From Nocardioides sp. Soil797 (GTDB lineage: Bacteria > Actinomycetota > Actinomycetes > Propionibacteriales > Nocardioidaceae), in assembly GCA_001429555.1 (NCBI GenBank), contig LMSR01000018.1:361968-425967 (forward strand): 64,000 nt of DNA, read 5' to 3'. Shown here piece by piece: positions 27,452-35,152 of this stretch (position 1 is the stretch's first letter; every line of letters begins with the position of its first letter). Under the pieces are notes generated by a model. The model ran no database searches. It was not told the DNA's origin and worked only from the letters and a program-made list of their open reading frames with translations. The position numbers and the translations under genes are program-made.

Positions 27452-27479
27452 CGGGATTCAGTGCGAATCCCGGCCTGAA
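27445..27479 (+). terminator. hairpin terminator after the tRNA
   Basis: Perfect 15-bp arms (TTCAGGCCGGGATTC and its complement) flank a 5-nt loop AGTGC. From GCC onward its sequence differs from the hairpin at attR, so this one came in with the element. It has no T-run. Confidence 0.7.
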
Positions 27480-27587
27480 AGCATTTGAGAATTGATCAAC
27501 CCTCCAGAAACCCTCCTTTGTGGAGGGAAATCTCCGTGGCCCGAGCCGCCCTTCGTGCGTGCCCGGGCTCGCCGCTCAGGGTTGGCC

Positions 27588-28573
27588 ATGCCGAACTCAC
27601 CGATCCACCCTGACTCAGGTTCCTTGCCGCGCACCGACGTGCCGTTGACGACTGCCGATGCCGAACGGATCGCCACCGCGGTCGAGGCCGAACTCGCTCC
27701 ATCCACTCGCGCGACCTACGACTGTGCCTGGCGCCAGTGGGAAGGCTGGTGCCGGGGGAGAGGCATCGATCCGCTGCCCGCACCGCCTGATGCGCTCGAC
27801 GCCTTCCTCGCCGAGCGTGCCGAGGCCGGAGTCACCTTCGGCACCTTGGACGGCTACTGCTCCGGCATCGCCCACCGCCACCACCAAGAAGGCCTTGCCG
27901 ACCCAAGCGCCGACGCCGTCGTACGACGCGTACGTCGAGGCCTGCGTCGCATCCTGGGCGTTGCACCCATCCGTCAGGCCCATCCGCTCACCGTGGCCGA
28001 GCTCGGTCGGATCGTTGCGTCCATCGACGCTGACGCCGCAACAGGTATCCGGGACCGCGCCATCTTGCTCGTCGGGTACGCATCGGCGCTGCGACCGGGA
28101 GAGATCTCGGCAATCAATCTCGACGACATAGTCCGCAAGCCAACCGGGATCCTGATCAGCATCCGCCGCTCCAAGACCGACCAAGAAGCCAACTCGTCGG
28201 AGTCGTCCGGGAGACAACTCGCTTACTGACCCGATCCGGGCCCCTCGACGCCTGGCTCGAGGTTCGACCCGGCGGTCCTGGGGCGCTCTTCACCCGTGTC
28301 CGGTGGCGCAACCACCCCACAGCCGATCGCTTGGGCCCGCGGGCGATCAGCCGTACCGTGCAGCAGCGCGCCAATGAGGCCGGATTCGACGGAGTCCCAG
28401 TCTCGGGGCACTCGTTGCGCGCCGGCCACGCCACCACCGCCGCAGTGAACGGTGTCTCGATCGACCGGATCGCCGCACAGACGCGCCACCGTGACCTCGG
28501 GACCTTGCTGGACCACTACATCCGTCCCGCCGAGGCCACGATGACGACCACCAGCCGCGACCTCGGTCTCTGA
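27588..28573 (+). pseudogene. frameshifted tyrosine recombinase (integrase)
   Basis: The N-terminal part (27588-28229) has the SAM-like core-binding domain (STRATYDCAWRQWEGWCRGRG) and the first catalytic arginine, R169, in SALRPGEI. The frame ends at 28229. The C-terminal half continues in another frame to 28573 with the HSLRAGHAT motif, the TRHRDLGTLLDHYIRP segment and the catalytic tyrosine. Reading LVGVVRETTRLLTRSGPLDA across the join shows that one base is missing near 28182-28195 (CAAGAAGCCAAC). It is either a true pseudogene or a base-call error. It adjoins attL as expected. Confidence 0.82.
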
Positions 28574-28600
28574 AGTGCTCCGGCCGTCATCGGATGAAGT

Positions 28601-28630
28601 GATATCGTTGTATCGATATCGGAGGTGATC
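28601..28630 (+). promoter_or_regulatory. VapBC operator and ribosome site
   Basis: GATATCG (28601-28607) and CGATATC (28614-28620) form a 7-bp inverted repeat with a 6-nt spacer, immediately followed by GGAGGTGATC, the ribosome site for the antitoxin. This is the usual layout for autorepression by an antitoxin-toxin complex. Confidence 0.7.
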
Positions 28631-28633
28631 ATC

Positions 28634-28861
28634 GTGGAGCAGATCCTGATCCGCAATCTTCCCGCAGGGACCAAAGCCGCACTGAAAGCACGAGCTGAGC
28701 AGCACCGCCGCTCGGTCGAGGCCGAAGCCCGCGACATCCTGGCTGGCGCACTGGAACGTGAACCCCTGACGCTCGTGGACCTGCTGGCCACGGACGAGGG
28801 TGCCGAGATCGACTTCGAGCCCGAACGGCTTGGCCTGACCGCACGTGCTCCCGAACTGTGA
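28634..28861 (+). CDS. vapB: VapB/FitA-type antitoxin
   Basis: The 75-residue protein has an N-terminal ribbon-helix-helix DNA-binding motif ([20 protein letters not shown]) and the [11 protein letters not shown] helix typical of FitA-like antitoxins. An acidic C-terminal part should wrap the toxin. The GTG at 28634 is chosen because the GTG at 28625 lies inside the Shine-Dalgarno sequence. It is followed by the PIN-domain toxin gene with a 31-nt gap. Confidence 0.87.
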   Translation: MEQILIRNLPAGTKAALKARAEQHRRSVEAEARDILAGALEREPLTLVDLLATDEGAEIDFEPERLGLTARAPEL

Positions 28862-28892
28862 CTCGTTCCGGAGCAGATGGACAGGGGACGCG

Positions 28893-29312
28893 GTGAGATA
28901 CGTCTTGGACACGAACGTCGTGTCGGCCCTGCGCGTACGGGGGCGCAACCCCATGGTTGAGGCTTGGGCGGTATCGGTGCCTGTCGCGGACCAGTTCGTC
29001 ACAGCCATGACCATTAGTGAGATCGAACGCGGCATCATCGCTAAGGAACGGAGCGACTCCGCGCAAGGGGAGGTACTCCGTCGATGGTTCGAGGAGCGGC
29101 TGCTCCCGACTTTTGCAGGCCGGGTACTGCCGTTCGACCTGGCTGCTGCCCGAATCCTCGCCACCTACCGCGTCCCCGAACACGCACCACTGGACGACGC
29201 ACTCATCGGCGCGGTCGCTCAAGCGGCTGAGATGACTGTCGTCACTCGAAACACTCGACATTTCGAACCACTCGGTGTCGCCTGCGTGAACCCCTGGAGC
29301 GAGAACTCGTGA
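28893..29312 (+). CDS. vapC: VapC/FitB-type PIN-domain toxin
   Basis: This 139-residue PIN-domain ribonuclease has the acidic residues D6 (LDTNVV), E43 (TISEIERG) and D101/D102 (PLDDALIG), then [10 protein letters not shown] with the conserved asparagine. It is predicted to cleave tRNA or rRNA when freed from the antitoxin. The GTG at 28893 is preceded by AGGGGA. All catalytic positions are present, so the toxin looks active. Confidence 0.88.
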   Translation: MRYVLDTNVVSALRVRGRNPMVEAWAVSVPVADQFVTAMTISEIERGIIAKERSDSAQGEVLRRWFEERLLPTFAGRVLPFDLAAARILATYRVPEHAPLDDALIGAVAQAAEMTVVTRNTRHFEPLGVACVNPWSENS

Positions 29313-29409
29313 CGCAGCCCTGTCTGACGGTCATAGGCGGTGGATAGACGCGCCCAGCCTATGGTGCCGAAACCGCACATTTGTCGGGGGTCATTGGCAG
29401 TATGCGGCC

Positions 29410-29736
29410 ATGACAGATTGGGCGCCCTTCGGCCTTGATGAGGATCAGACGGAGCAGTACCGAGTCCTGCGCGACGGCGTGCCCGGAGACCTCCGTGAGC
29501 CGTTGCTGGGTTGGCTCAAGCCGTTGCTCTCGTCCGGCGCCTACAGGTCGATCATCAACGAGCGCACCCAGGAGCTGGCGATGTTGACGGGCTTGCAGAT
29601 CGGCCTTCGCGACGGGGCCTATGCAGATTGGGACAAGTACGTGCAGGCGTTGCGAGGGATGGAGGGGATCCTCGGTGCCCTATTCGCCGCTCTCGATGGC
29701 GGCGTGTTCACCAGTATCCATGGTGGTGTGGAGTAG
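29410..29736 (+). CDS. hypothetical gene truncated by the IS256-family element
   Basis: The frame encodes MTDWAPFGLDEDQTEQYRVL and continues for 108 codons. Only about the first 85 codons are native: from 29665 the sequence is the end of the insertion sequence, so the last residues (GGVFTSIHGGVE) are read from IS DNA. I recognise no domain in the remaining part, which is mostly helical and soluble. The original 3' portion is not found beyond the IS. Confidence 0.5.
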   Translation: MTDWAPFGLDEDQTEQYRVLRDGVPGDLREPLLGWLKPLLSSGAYRSIINERTQELAMLTGLQIGLRDGAYADWDKYVQALRGMEGILGALFAALDGGVFTSIHGGVE

Positions 29737-30968
29737 CGCCATGGACTCCTCGGATAGGTAGCGTCGCTCGCCTGCGATCCACTCGTCGTGCATGTCGATC
29801 AGCACCGCGCCGACCAGACGGATGACTGCGGCGGCGTTGGGGAAGATCCCCACGACGCGGCTGCGGCGCTTGATCTCCTTGTTGACCCGCTCGAGTGGGT
29901 TGGTCGACCAGATCTTGCGCCAGTGGGCCTTGGGGAACGCCGTGAACGCGAGTACCTCGGCCTTGGCTTGGTCCATCAGCGGCCCGACCTTGGGGAACGA
30001 GCCGGCGAGCTGGTCGCGGACCTCGTCCCACGCCGCGTTGACGGCCTCGGGGTCGGGTTGGGCGAAGATCGTGCGGAATACCGCGGCGACCATGTCGGCG
30101 TGGGACTTGGGCACGTGGGCGAGCAGGTTGCGGGCGAAGTGGACTCGGCACCGTTGGTGTCCGGAGCCTTGGAAGGACCGCTGCAGCGCCGCCACGAGCC
30201 CGGAGTGTTGGTCGGAGATGACCAGCTGCACCCCGGCCAGACCACGTTGTTTGAGGCTGAGCAGGAAGCTGCGCCAGAACGTCTCATCCTCGCTGTCCCC
30301 GACGTCGAGGCCGAGGACCTCACGTGTCCCGTCGGCGGCGATCCCGGTGGCCACCACGACCGCCATCGAGACCACCTGCCCTCCCTTTCCGGGCTTGTTG
30401 CGGACATGGAGGTAGGTCGCGTCCAGGTACACGTAGGGGAACGGCGTGTGGTCCAACCCTCGGGTGCGGAACGCGCCGACGGACTCATCGAGGCCCTCGC
30501 AGATCCGGGAGACCTCGGACTTGCTGATCCCCGAATCTGCCCCCATCGCCGCCACCAGGTCGTCGACGCTGCGGGTCGAGACGCCGTGGACGTAGGCCTC
30601 CATCACCACCGCGTACAACGCTTGGTCGATGCGGCGGCGGGGCTCGAGGATGGAGGAGAAGAACGATCCCTTCCGCAGTTTCGGGATCCGCAGTTCAACG
30701 TCACCGGCCTTGGTGGCCAGCAGCTTCGGGCGGGTGCCGTTGCGATCGGTGACGCGGTCCTCGGTGCGCTCGTAGCGCTCGGCGCCGATCACCCCGGCGG
30801 CTTCGAACTCGACGAGCTCCTGCAACACGGTGCGGACCGACTCACGGATCATGTCGACGCCATCGCCGGTGCGGAACGCCTCGAGCAACTCGGACAGGGC
30901 AGACTGGGACAAGGCCATCGGTGGGTCTCCTTCAGTGCGTTACTTGGTCGTTTCACACCGAAGATCCC
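29665..30968. mobile_element. IS256-family insertion sequence
   Basis: Terminal inverted repeats are GGGATCCTCGGTG at 29665-29677 and its near complement CACCGAAGATCCC at 30956-30968 (12 of 13 matching). They enclose one transposase gene. The length, about 1.3 kb, fits the family. The flanking 8-9 bp (ending GGATGGAG on the left, starting GCCGATGG on the right) do not form a clear target duplication. Confidence 0.75.
29680..30918 (-). CDS. IS256-family (Mutator-type) transposase
   Basis: The 412-residue DDE transposase shows the catalytic triad D166 (VYLDATYLHVR), D236 (VISDQHSGL) and E343 (STNPLERVNKEIKRR). The family signature around HFARNLLAHVPKS is present. GGAG lies 8 nt before the ATG. 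The frame is complete, so the element may still be active. Confidence 0.93.
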   Translation of the reverse strand: MALSQSALSELLEAFRTGDGVDMIRESVRTVLQELVEFEAAGVIGAERYERTEDRVTDRNGTRPKLLATKAGDVELRIPKLRKGSFFSSILEPRRRIDQALYAVVMEAYVHGVSTRSVDDLVAAMGADSGISKSEVSRICEGLDESVGAFRTRGLDHTPFPYVYLDATYLHVRNKPGKGGQVVSMAVVVATGIAADGTREVLGLDVGDSEDETFWRSFLLSLKQRGLAGVQLVISDQHSGLVAALQRSFQGSGHQRCRVHFARNLLAHVPKSHADMVAAVFRTIFAQPDPEAVNAAWDEVRDQLAGSFPKVGPLMDQAKAEVLAFTAFPKAHWRKIWSTNPLERVNKEIKRRSRVVGIFPNAAAVIRLVGAVLIDMHDEWIAGERRYLSEESMALLHTTMDTGEHAAIESGE

Positions 30969-31134
30969 GCCGATGGCCGCCTACTTCACGCAGCCCCGCC
31001 GATGGACCTCAAACCCCACCACCACAGGGGACTCTCCTAGGCGTAGGCGTGGCTCCAGAGGGGGACTGCCCAGCTCGTAGTAGCGCTGCCCACCTCGTCG
31101 ACCTATCGGTTCGAGGAGAAGCGGGAGAAACGCT
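30969..31134 (+). ncRNA. IS110-family left end, candidate bridge RNA
   Basis: This 166-nt non-coding stretch lies directly upstream of an IS110-type transposase, where IS110-group elements encode the bridge RNA that pairs with donor and target DNA. It contains a direct repeat, CTGCCCAGCTCGT at 31066-31078 and CTGCCCACCTCGT at 31086-31098, and a CCTCG...CGAGG stem at about 31093-31116. The exact element boundary and RNA ends cannot be set by eye. Confidence 0.35.
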
Positions 31135-32334
31135 ATGGAGAAGGTCATCATCGGGGTCGATCCCCACAAGTTGTCCGCCACCACCGAGGTCGTCGACGGT
31201 AGAGAGAAACTGCTCGGCTCTGGTCGGTTCACCACCGACCAGGCCGGATACGCAGCCATGCGGATCTATGTGAAGACCTGGCCCGATCGGGTCTGGGCCA
31301 TCGAGGGCGCCAACGGCACCGGAGGCCCCCTGGCTCAGCGCCTGCTCGAGGCCGGCGAGGACGTCATCGATGTGCCGGCCAAGCTCGCCGCCAGAGTGCG
31401 GCTCTTCGACACCGGCCACAACCGCAAGACCGACGCCCTCGACGCCCACTCCATCGCGATGGTCGCAGTCCGCACCGAAGGTTTGCGCGTCATGCACATC
31501 GACGCCGAGCTCGAAGTGCTCAGGATGCTCGCTGACCGCCGCGAGACGCTGACCCGGCGCCGAGTCCAAACAGTCGACCGCCTTCAGGCGCTGTTGGCTG
31601 AACTCCTTCCTGGACAGGCGAAACGAGACATCACCACCGGTCAGGCCAAAGCGATGCTGGCAGGCGTCCGGCCTCGTGACCTGGTCGGCAGGACACGTCG
31701 CCGCATCGCTGCTGAGGAGCTCGCTGACCTGGTCGTGATCGAGTCGAAGATGAAGAAGGCCACCGCGGAGCTGAAGGCCATGGTCCTCGCACGGAACTCG
31801 CGGCTGATGGAACACCACGGCATCGGTCCGGTGGTCGCGGCCCGCATCCTGGCCGATGTGGGCGACGTCAGCCGATTCGCCGACCGGAACCGGTTCGCGT
31901 CCTGGACCGGGACCGCACCCATCGACGCCTCCTCCGGAGAGAACAATCGCCACAGGCTGTCGCGGGCCGGGAACCGGCGGATGAACCACGTGATCCACAT
32001 CGCCGCGGTCACCCAGATGCGCCTCGACACTGAGGGTCGGGCCTACTACCGACGCAAGCGAGCCGAAGGCAAGAAGCCCCTAGAGGCGATGCGTTGCCTC
32101 AAGCGACGCATCTCCGATGCCGTCTACCGCCAGCTCGTCGCCGACGCCGCACGCACAGTTGGCAAGGGCCCGGGAGGGCACTGCGGGGCGACTCTAGAAT
32201 CCAGCGCGGCCGACCTGCCCCCGCACATCGACACTTCGGATCAGCCACTTCCCGGACCCGCAAAACCGACGCTACAGCCGACCTCGCGTCGTCGAAAGAG
32301 CACGGACCAGCCCGCATTCCAATCAGCCTCTTGA
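31135..32334 (+). CDS. IS110-family transposase (DEDD recombinase)
   Basis: The 399-residue protein has an N-terminal RuvC-like DEDD domain with D9 (GVDPHK), E57 (AIEGANG), D100 and D103 (KTDALDAHS), and a C-terminal Transposase_20 domain with GIGPVVAARILADVGD and the serine-bearing DASSGENNRHRLSRAGNR (S266/S267). A Pro/Ser-rich tail of about 50 residues follows. It appears intact. No terminal inverted repeats are expected in this family. Confidence 0.92.
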   Translation: MEKVIIGVDPHKLSATTEVVDGREKLLGSGRFTTDQAGYAAMRIYVKTWPDRVWAIEGANGTGGPLAQRLLEAGEDVIDVPAKLAARVRLFDTGHNRKTDALDAHSIAMVAVRTEGLRVMHIDAELEVLRMLADRRETLTRRRVQTVDRLQALLAELLPGQAKRDITTGQAKAMLAGVRPRDLVGRTRRRIAAEELADLVVIESKMKKATAELKAMVLARNSRLMEHHGIGPVVAARILADVGDVSRFADRNRFASWTGTAPIDASSGENNRHRLSRAGNRRMNHVIHIAAVTQMRLDTEGRAYYRRKRAEGKKPLEAMRCLKRRISDAVYRQLVADAARTVGKGPGGHCGATLESSAADLPPHIDTSDQPLPGPAKPTLQPTSRRRKSTDQPAFQSAS

Positions 32335-32529
32335 CGACAGAGGGGAGCCGAAGTGACGCATCCGGGGCGAATTTGAGCGCCCTCCACTTACCCTCCGGAT
32401 TCAGTCAGAGTGAGTACGAACTGATCGGGTACATTCGGAGGTGTCCGAGACAGCAGACACCGCATCAACACAAGCGATTCGGCTGTTTCCCGCAACGTTC
32501 GGTAGTCACCGGAATCGCCCTGTGTGATT
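32335..32529. other. non-coding right part of the integrated element
   Basis: This stretch separates the IS110 transposase from attR. I see no coding frame with a ribosome site and no strong hairpin. It includes the unmapped right end of the IS110 element and perhaps the original right end of the integrated element. Confidence 0.4.
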
Positions 32530-32575
32530 CCAGAGGTCGCAGGTTCAAATCCTGCCCCCGCTACAAAGTTCAGGC
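32530..32575. repeat. attachment site attR (tRNA 3' fragment)
   Basis: This is an exact 46-nt copy of 27406-27451. The upstream flank (TGTGTGATT) does not continue the tRNA, so it is a displaced 3' fragment and not a second tRNA gene. Confidence 0.88.
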
Positions 32576-32603
32576 TCGGAATTTTACGGATTCCGAGCCT
32601 GAA
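32569..32603 (+). terminator. ancestral terminator of the initiator tRNA, displaced
   Basis: TTCAGGCTCGGAAT and ATTCCGAGCCTGAA form a perfect 14-bp stem with a 7-nt loop, followed by AAAATTTT. It would have followed the tRNA before integration and now lies 5.1 kb away, beyond attR. It could also serve the leftward gene ending at 32645. Confidence 0.6.
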
Positions 32604-32644
32604 AAAATTTTGGGGCTTTGAACCAAGTATCACTTGCGGCGCCT

Positions 32645-33451
32645 TTAACCGACACGAGCGCCGATGACGTTCTGGCGTGGCGGCTTCATCATGATCTCGA
32701 CTTGCGATGCTGCGAAATTGGAACCGATGCGGACAACTTCCGCTGGCTGGTGAGGTGCCTGCCAGAACTGGAACAGGTGCCGGCCCGTGTAGAGCTTGTA
32801 GTCGTCTCCCTCGAACTCGTCCTCGGCGGTCTCCTGTGCAGCAGTGTCGAGCCCGGTGACGCAGTACCGAACTCGATACTCGCCAACCGGCACGGTCAAG
32901 GGCTTCGCGAAGGTCTCGAAACTACCCATGCCGAGGGTTCGGCCCTCGACCTTGAGTGGCACCTCGACAATGTCTTCGCACCAGTTCGGGACTGAGGGCC
33001 GGTCAGCATGGAGCTCGAGTCGAACCCGGTACTTGCCGTACAGCGTCGGCCCGTGGACCACCAGGTATCGCGGATCCGCTGTGTCGAGCAGGCCGGTCAC
33101 ATACGCCCGGGGATCGTGAGGCACCTCGAAGTCCGGCCCGTCCTCGGCGGGTCCGATGTACCAGACGCCCTCCTCGACCACCCACGGTGCGTCGAAGAGA
33201 ACCCGTTGATCGCTGACAGGTCGAGCTGCGGCGGTGGTGTCGTCGGATGCGGAGACGTTGGTGTCTTCTGCCATCACCGGATCGGCCCCGTCCGTACCGC
33301 AACTGACGTTCGCCCAAAGCAGCGCAATGGCGATGAGCGCGACCGGGCGAGGCCTGGACGGAAGTCTGCCGCACAGAGCACTGATGCGAAGAGGAATGCC
33401 GATCTGAGAGTGCGACACGGCACGTGGGCCGTCGAGATCTTGCGGGCGCAT
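32645..33451 (-). CDS. predicted secreted or lipid-anchored protein, unknown function
   Basis: The product is about 268 residues. A hydrophobic segment PVALIAIALLWANVSCG near residue 40-55 looks like a signal peptide, with C following VS as a weak lipobox (the -3 residue is Asn, not Leu). An acidic Thr/Asp/Ser linker and a likely beta-rich domain with four cysteines follow. The start is uncertain: ATG 33451 or GTG 33418. It is divergent from the AAA+ ATPase gene. I do not recognise the domain. Confidence 0.6.
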   Translation of the reverse strand: MRPQDLDGPRAVSHSQIGIPLRISALCGRLPSRPRPVALIAIALLWANVSCGTDGADPVMAEDTNVSASDDTTAAARPVSDQRVLFDAPWVVEEGVWYIGPAEDGPDFEVPHDPRAYVTGLLDTADPRYLVVHGPTLYGKYRVRLELHADRPSVPNWCEDIVEVPLKVEGRTLGMGSFETFAKPLTVPVGEYRVRYCVTGLDTAAQETAEDEFEGDDYKLYTGRHLFQFWQAPHQPAEVVRIGSNFAASQVEIMMKPPRQNVIGARVG

Positions 33452-33602
33452 GCGCGGTGAGCACTCCGGGTCGGAGCAGATGCGCGCGGTCGGTAGTGCT
33501 CCTCTTGCGTGTAGCCGGTGCAGGCCCACAGGAACGATGCGGTGTATTCGATGGCTATCGCCTTCGACCTGGGTCTACGCTCCGGTGGTGCGTATCTCTG
33601 TG

Positions 33603-35045
33603 ATGTCCGGTGCCGCGACGGGTGAGGGTGGTCAGGGGCCGCGGTTCTCCGACGTCGCTCGCGTCGGGCGGTACTTCGTCCAGCGCTTCGTGGCGCAGGC
33701 GCGCGCCTTCGACCAGCCGACCTTCCGGTCGTTGATCACTGGTCATCTTGGGGTTTCCACCGAGGACCTGCCCATCACCAGCGAGAGCTGGCCGGCGTAT
33801 GAGCACGTCAACGTCCAGGGCGCCCTGGACGTGATCCTTGAGGAGCACGGGGACGCGGCCACTGTCGTTGGAGTCGCCGATCATCGGCATCGCGGGCCGT
33901 TCGGCCTCGCGGATCTGCTGAGTGACAGTGACGGCTTCGGGCGGCACGGTCCACGCCCGGGAAACGTCACGCGAATGAGCCTCCCCAGTGGGCCGGCCGG
34001 GCAGACACGCGAGTGCCTGAGCATCGCCGTTGTGCTGTTCGGGGGCGGTGACGAACGGACCGCACTGCTGCTCCGGGGTCCGGACCCTGAGGAGGGGTCG
34101 ACGGAGGTGATCGTGGAGATCATCTCGTCTGCCCCAGTCCTCGGTGAAGAGCTGGGACGTCGCTTGCGTGATCTGGCGCTGAAGCACAACGTGTACCGGG
34201 GTCAGGTGGTCTCCTTCGGCCACAGCGTGTTCGGCGAGCGCAACTCACTCCTGCGGTTCAGGGAGCGGCCCACGATGTCGCCCGAGGAACTCATCCTGCC
34301 CACGGAGACCTTCGAGGACCTGCGCCGCCAAGTCGTGGGAGTCGCACGCCACAGCGCGCGGCTACGTGCGGCCGGGCAACACCTCAAGCGCGGTCTGCTG
34401 CTCCATGGACCTCCAGGAGTCGGCAAGACACACTCGGTGCGCTACCTGGTCAGTGAACTGGTCGGCACCACCGTCGTTGAGCTCACCGGGGAAAGCCTGC
34501 ACGGAATCGGTGAGGCATGCTCGGTGGCCCGGGCCCTGCAACCTTCGATGATCGTGATCGAGGACGTCGACCTCATCGCGGAAGAGCGCAGCCACTACGG
34601 CGGGGAGACCCCGCTGCTCTTCACCCTGCTCAACGAGATGGACGGCCTCGACGAGGACGCCGACGTCACCTTCCTGCTCACCACGAACCGGGCAGACCTC
34701 CTTGAGCCCGCGTTGGCATCCCGACCCGGCCGTGTCGACCAGGCAGTTCACATAGGGGTGCCCGACCGCGAGGCGCGTCGCCGACTCCTTGCGTTGTACC
34801 GCGGCTCCCTCGATGTGGACATGAGCCGTCTCGAAGCCGTCCTCGATCGAACCGACGGCGTGACCGCATCCTTCCTGAAGGAACTGCTCCGACGCGCGGC
34901 GGTCGTGGCGGCCGACCGTGACGTGTCGACCGACCACGCCCTCGAGGTGAGTGCCGACGACCTCGAGACTGCCCTGGATGAACTCCTGGACACACGCAAC
35001 CAGATGACGCGTGCTGTGCTGGGGTATCGGGATGAGGACGCGTAG
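33603..35045 (+). CDS. AAA+ ATPase with unrecognised N-terminal domain
   Basis: The 480-residue protein has an AAA domain of the FtsH/Vps4/proteasome-ATPase type. Walker A GPPGVGKT is at 269-276, Walker B is MIVIEDVDLIA near 315-325, sensor 1 is LLTTNRAD, and the RPGR arginine-finger motif follows. The first about 240 residues (HLGVSTEDLPITSESWPAYE region) match nothing I know. There is no protease domain or membrane segment. GTG starts at 33585 or 33588 are alternatives to the ATG used here. Its function may be to remodel a partner; the divergent secreted protein is the only adjacent candidate. Confidence 0.8.
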   Translation: MSGAATGEGGQGPRFSDVARVGRYFVQRFVAQARAFDQPTFRSLITGHLGVSTEDLPITSESWPAYEHVNVQGALDVILEEHGDAATVVGVADHRHRGPFGLADLLSDSDGFGRHGPRPGNVTRMSLPSGPAGQTRECLSIAVVLFGGGDERTALLLRGPDPEEGSTEVIVEIISSAPVLGEELGRRLRDLALKHNVYRGQVVSFGHSVFGERNSLLRFRERPTMSPEELILPTETFEDLRRQVVGVARHSARLRAAGQHLKRGLLLHGPPGVGKTHSVRYLVSELVGTTVVELTGESLHGIGEACSVARALQPSMIVIEDVDLIAEERSHYGGETPLLFTLLNEMDGLDEDADVTFLLTTNRADLLEPALASRPGRVDQAVHIGVPDREARRRLLALYRGSLDVDMSRLEAVLDRTDGVTASFLKELLRRAAVVAADRDVSTDHALEVSADDLETALDELLDTRNQMTRAVLGYRDEDA

Positions 35046-35152
35046 CAACACGTCGAGTGCTCCGCCGCGGCACACCGCTGCGACGTGCGTCGGGTCTTGG
35101 CGGCGAAGGATCGCGCCGATGGTGACCGGCTCCTGTCAGCCCTTCCACGATG

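Larger units (their letters stand above)
27406..32575. mobile_element. tRNA-integrated genomic element, about 5.1 kb
   Basis: A 46-bp exact direct repeat, covering part of the anticodon arm, the variable and T arms, the acceptor 3' strand and 12 nt beyond, bounds this segment. Inside are an integrase pseudogene adjacent to the left repeat, a VapBC pair, a disrupted small gene and two insertion sequences. Core synteny stops at the left edge. The small size and broken integrase suggest a decayed integrative element now kept by its addiction module. Confidence 0.85.

Noticed and set aside
32530..32605. possible second tRNA gene
   Set aside because: Only the 3' half of the initiator tRNA is present; the D arm and 5' acceptor strand are missing. 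It is attR.
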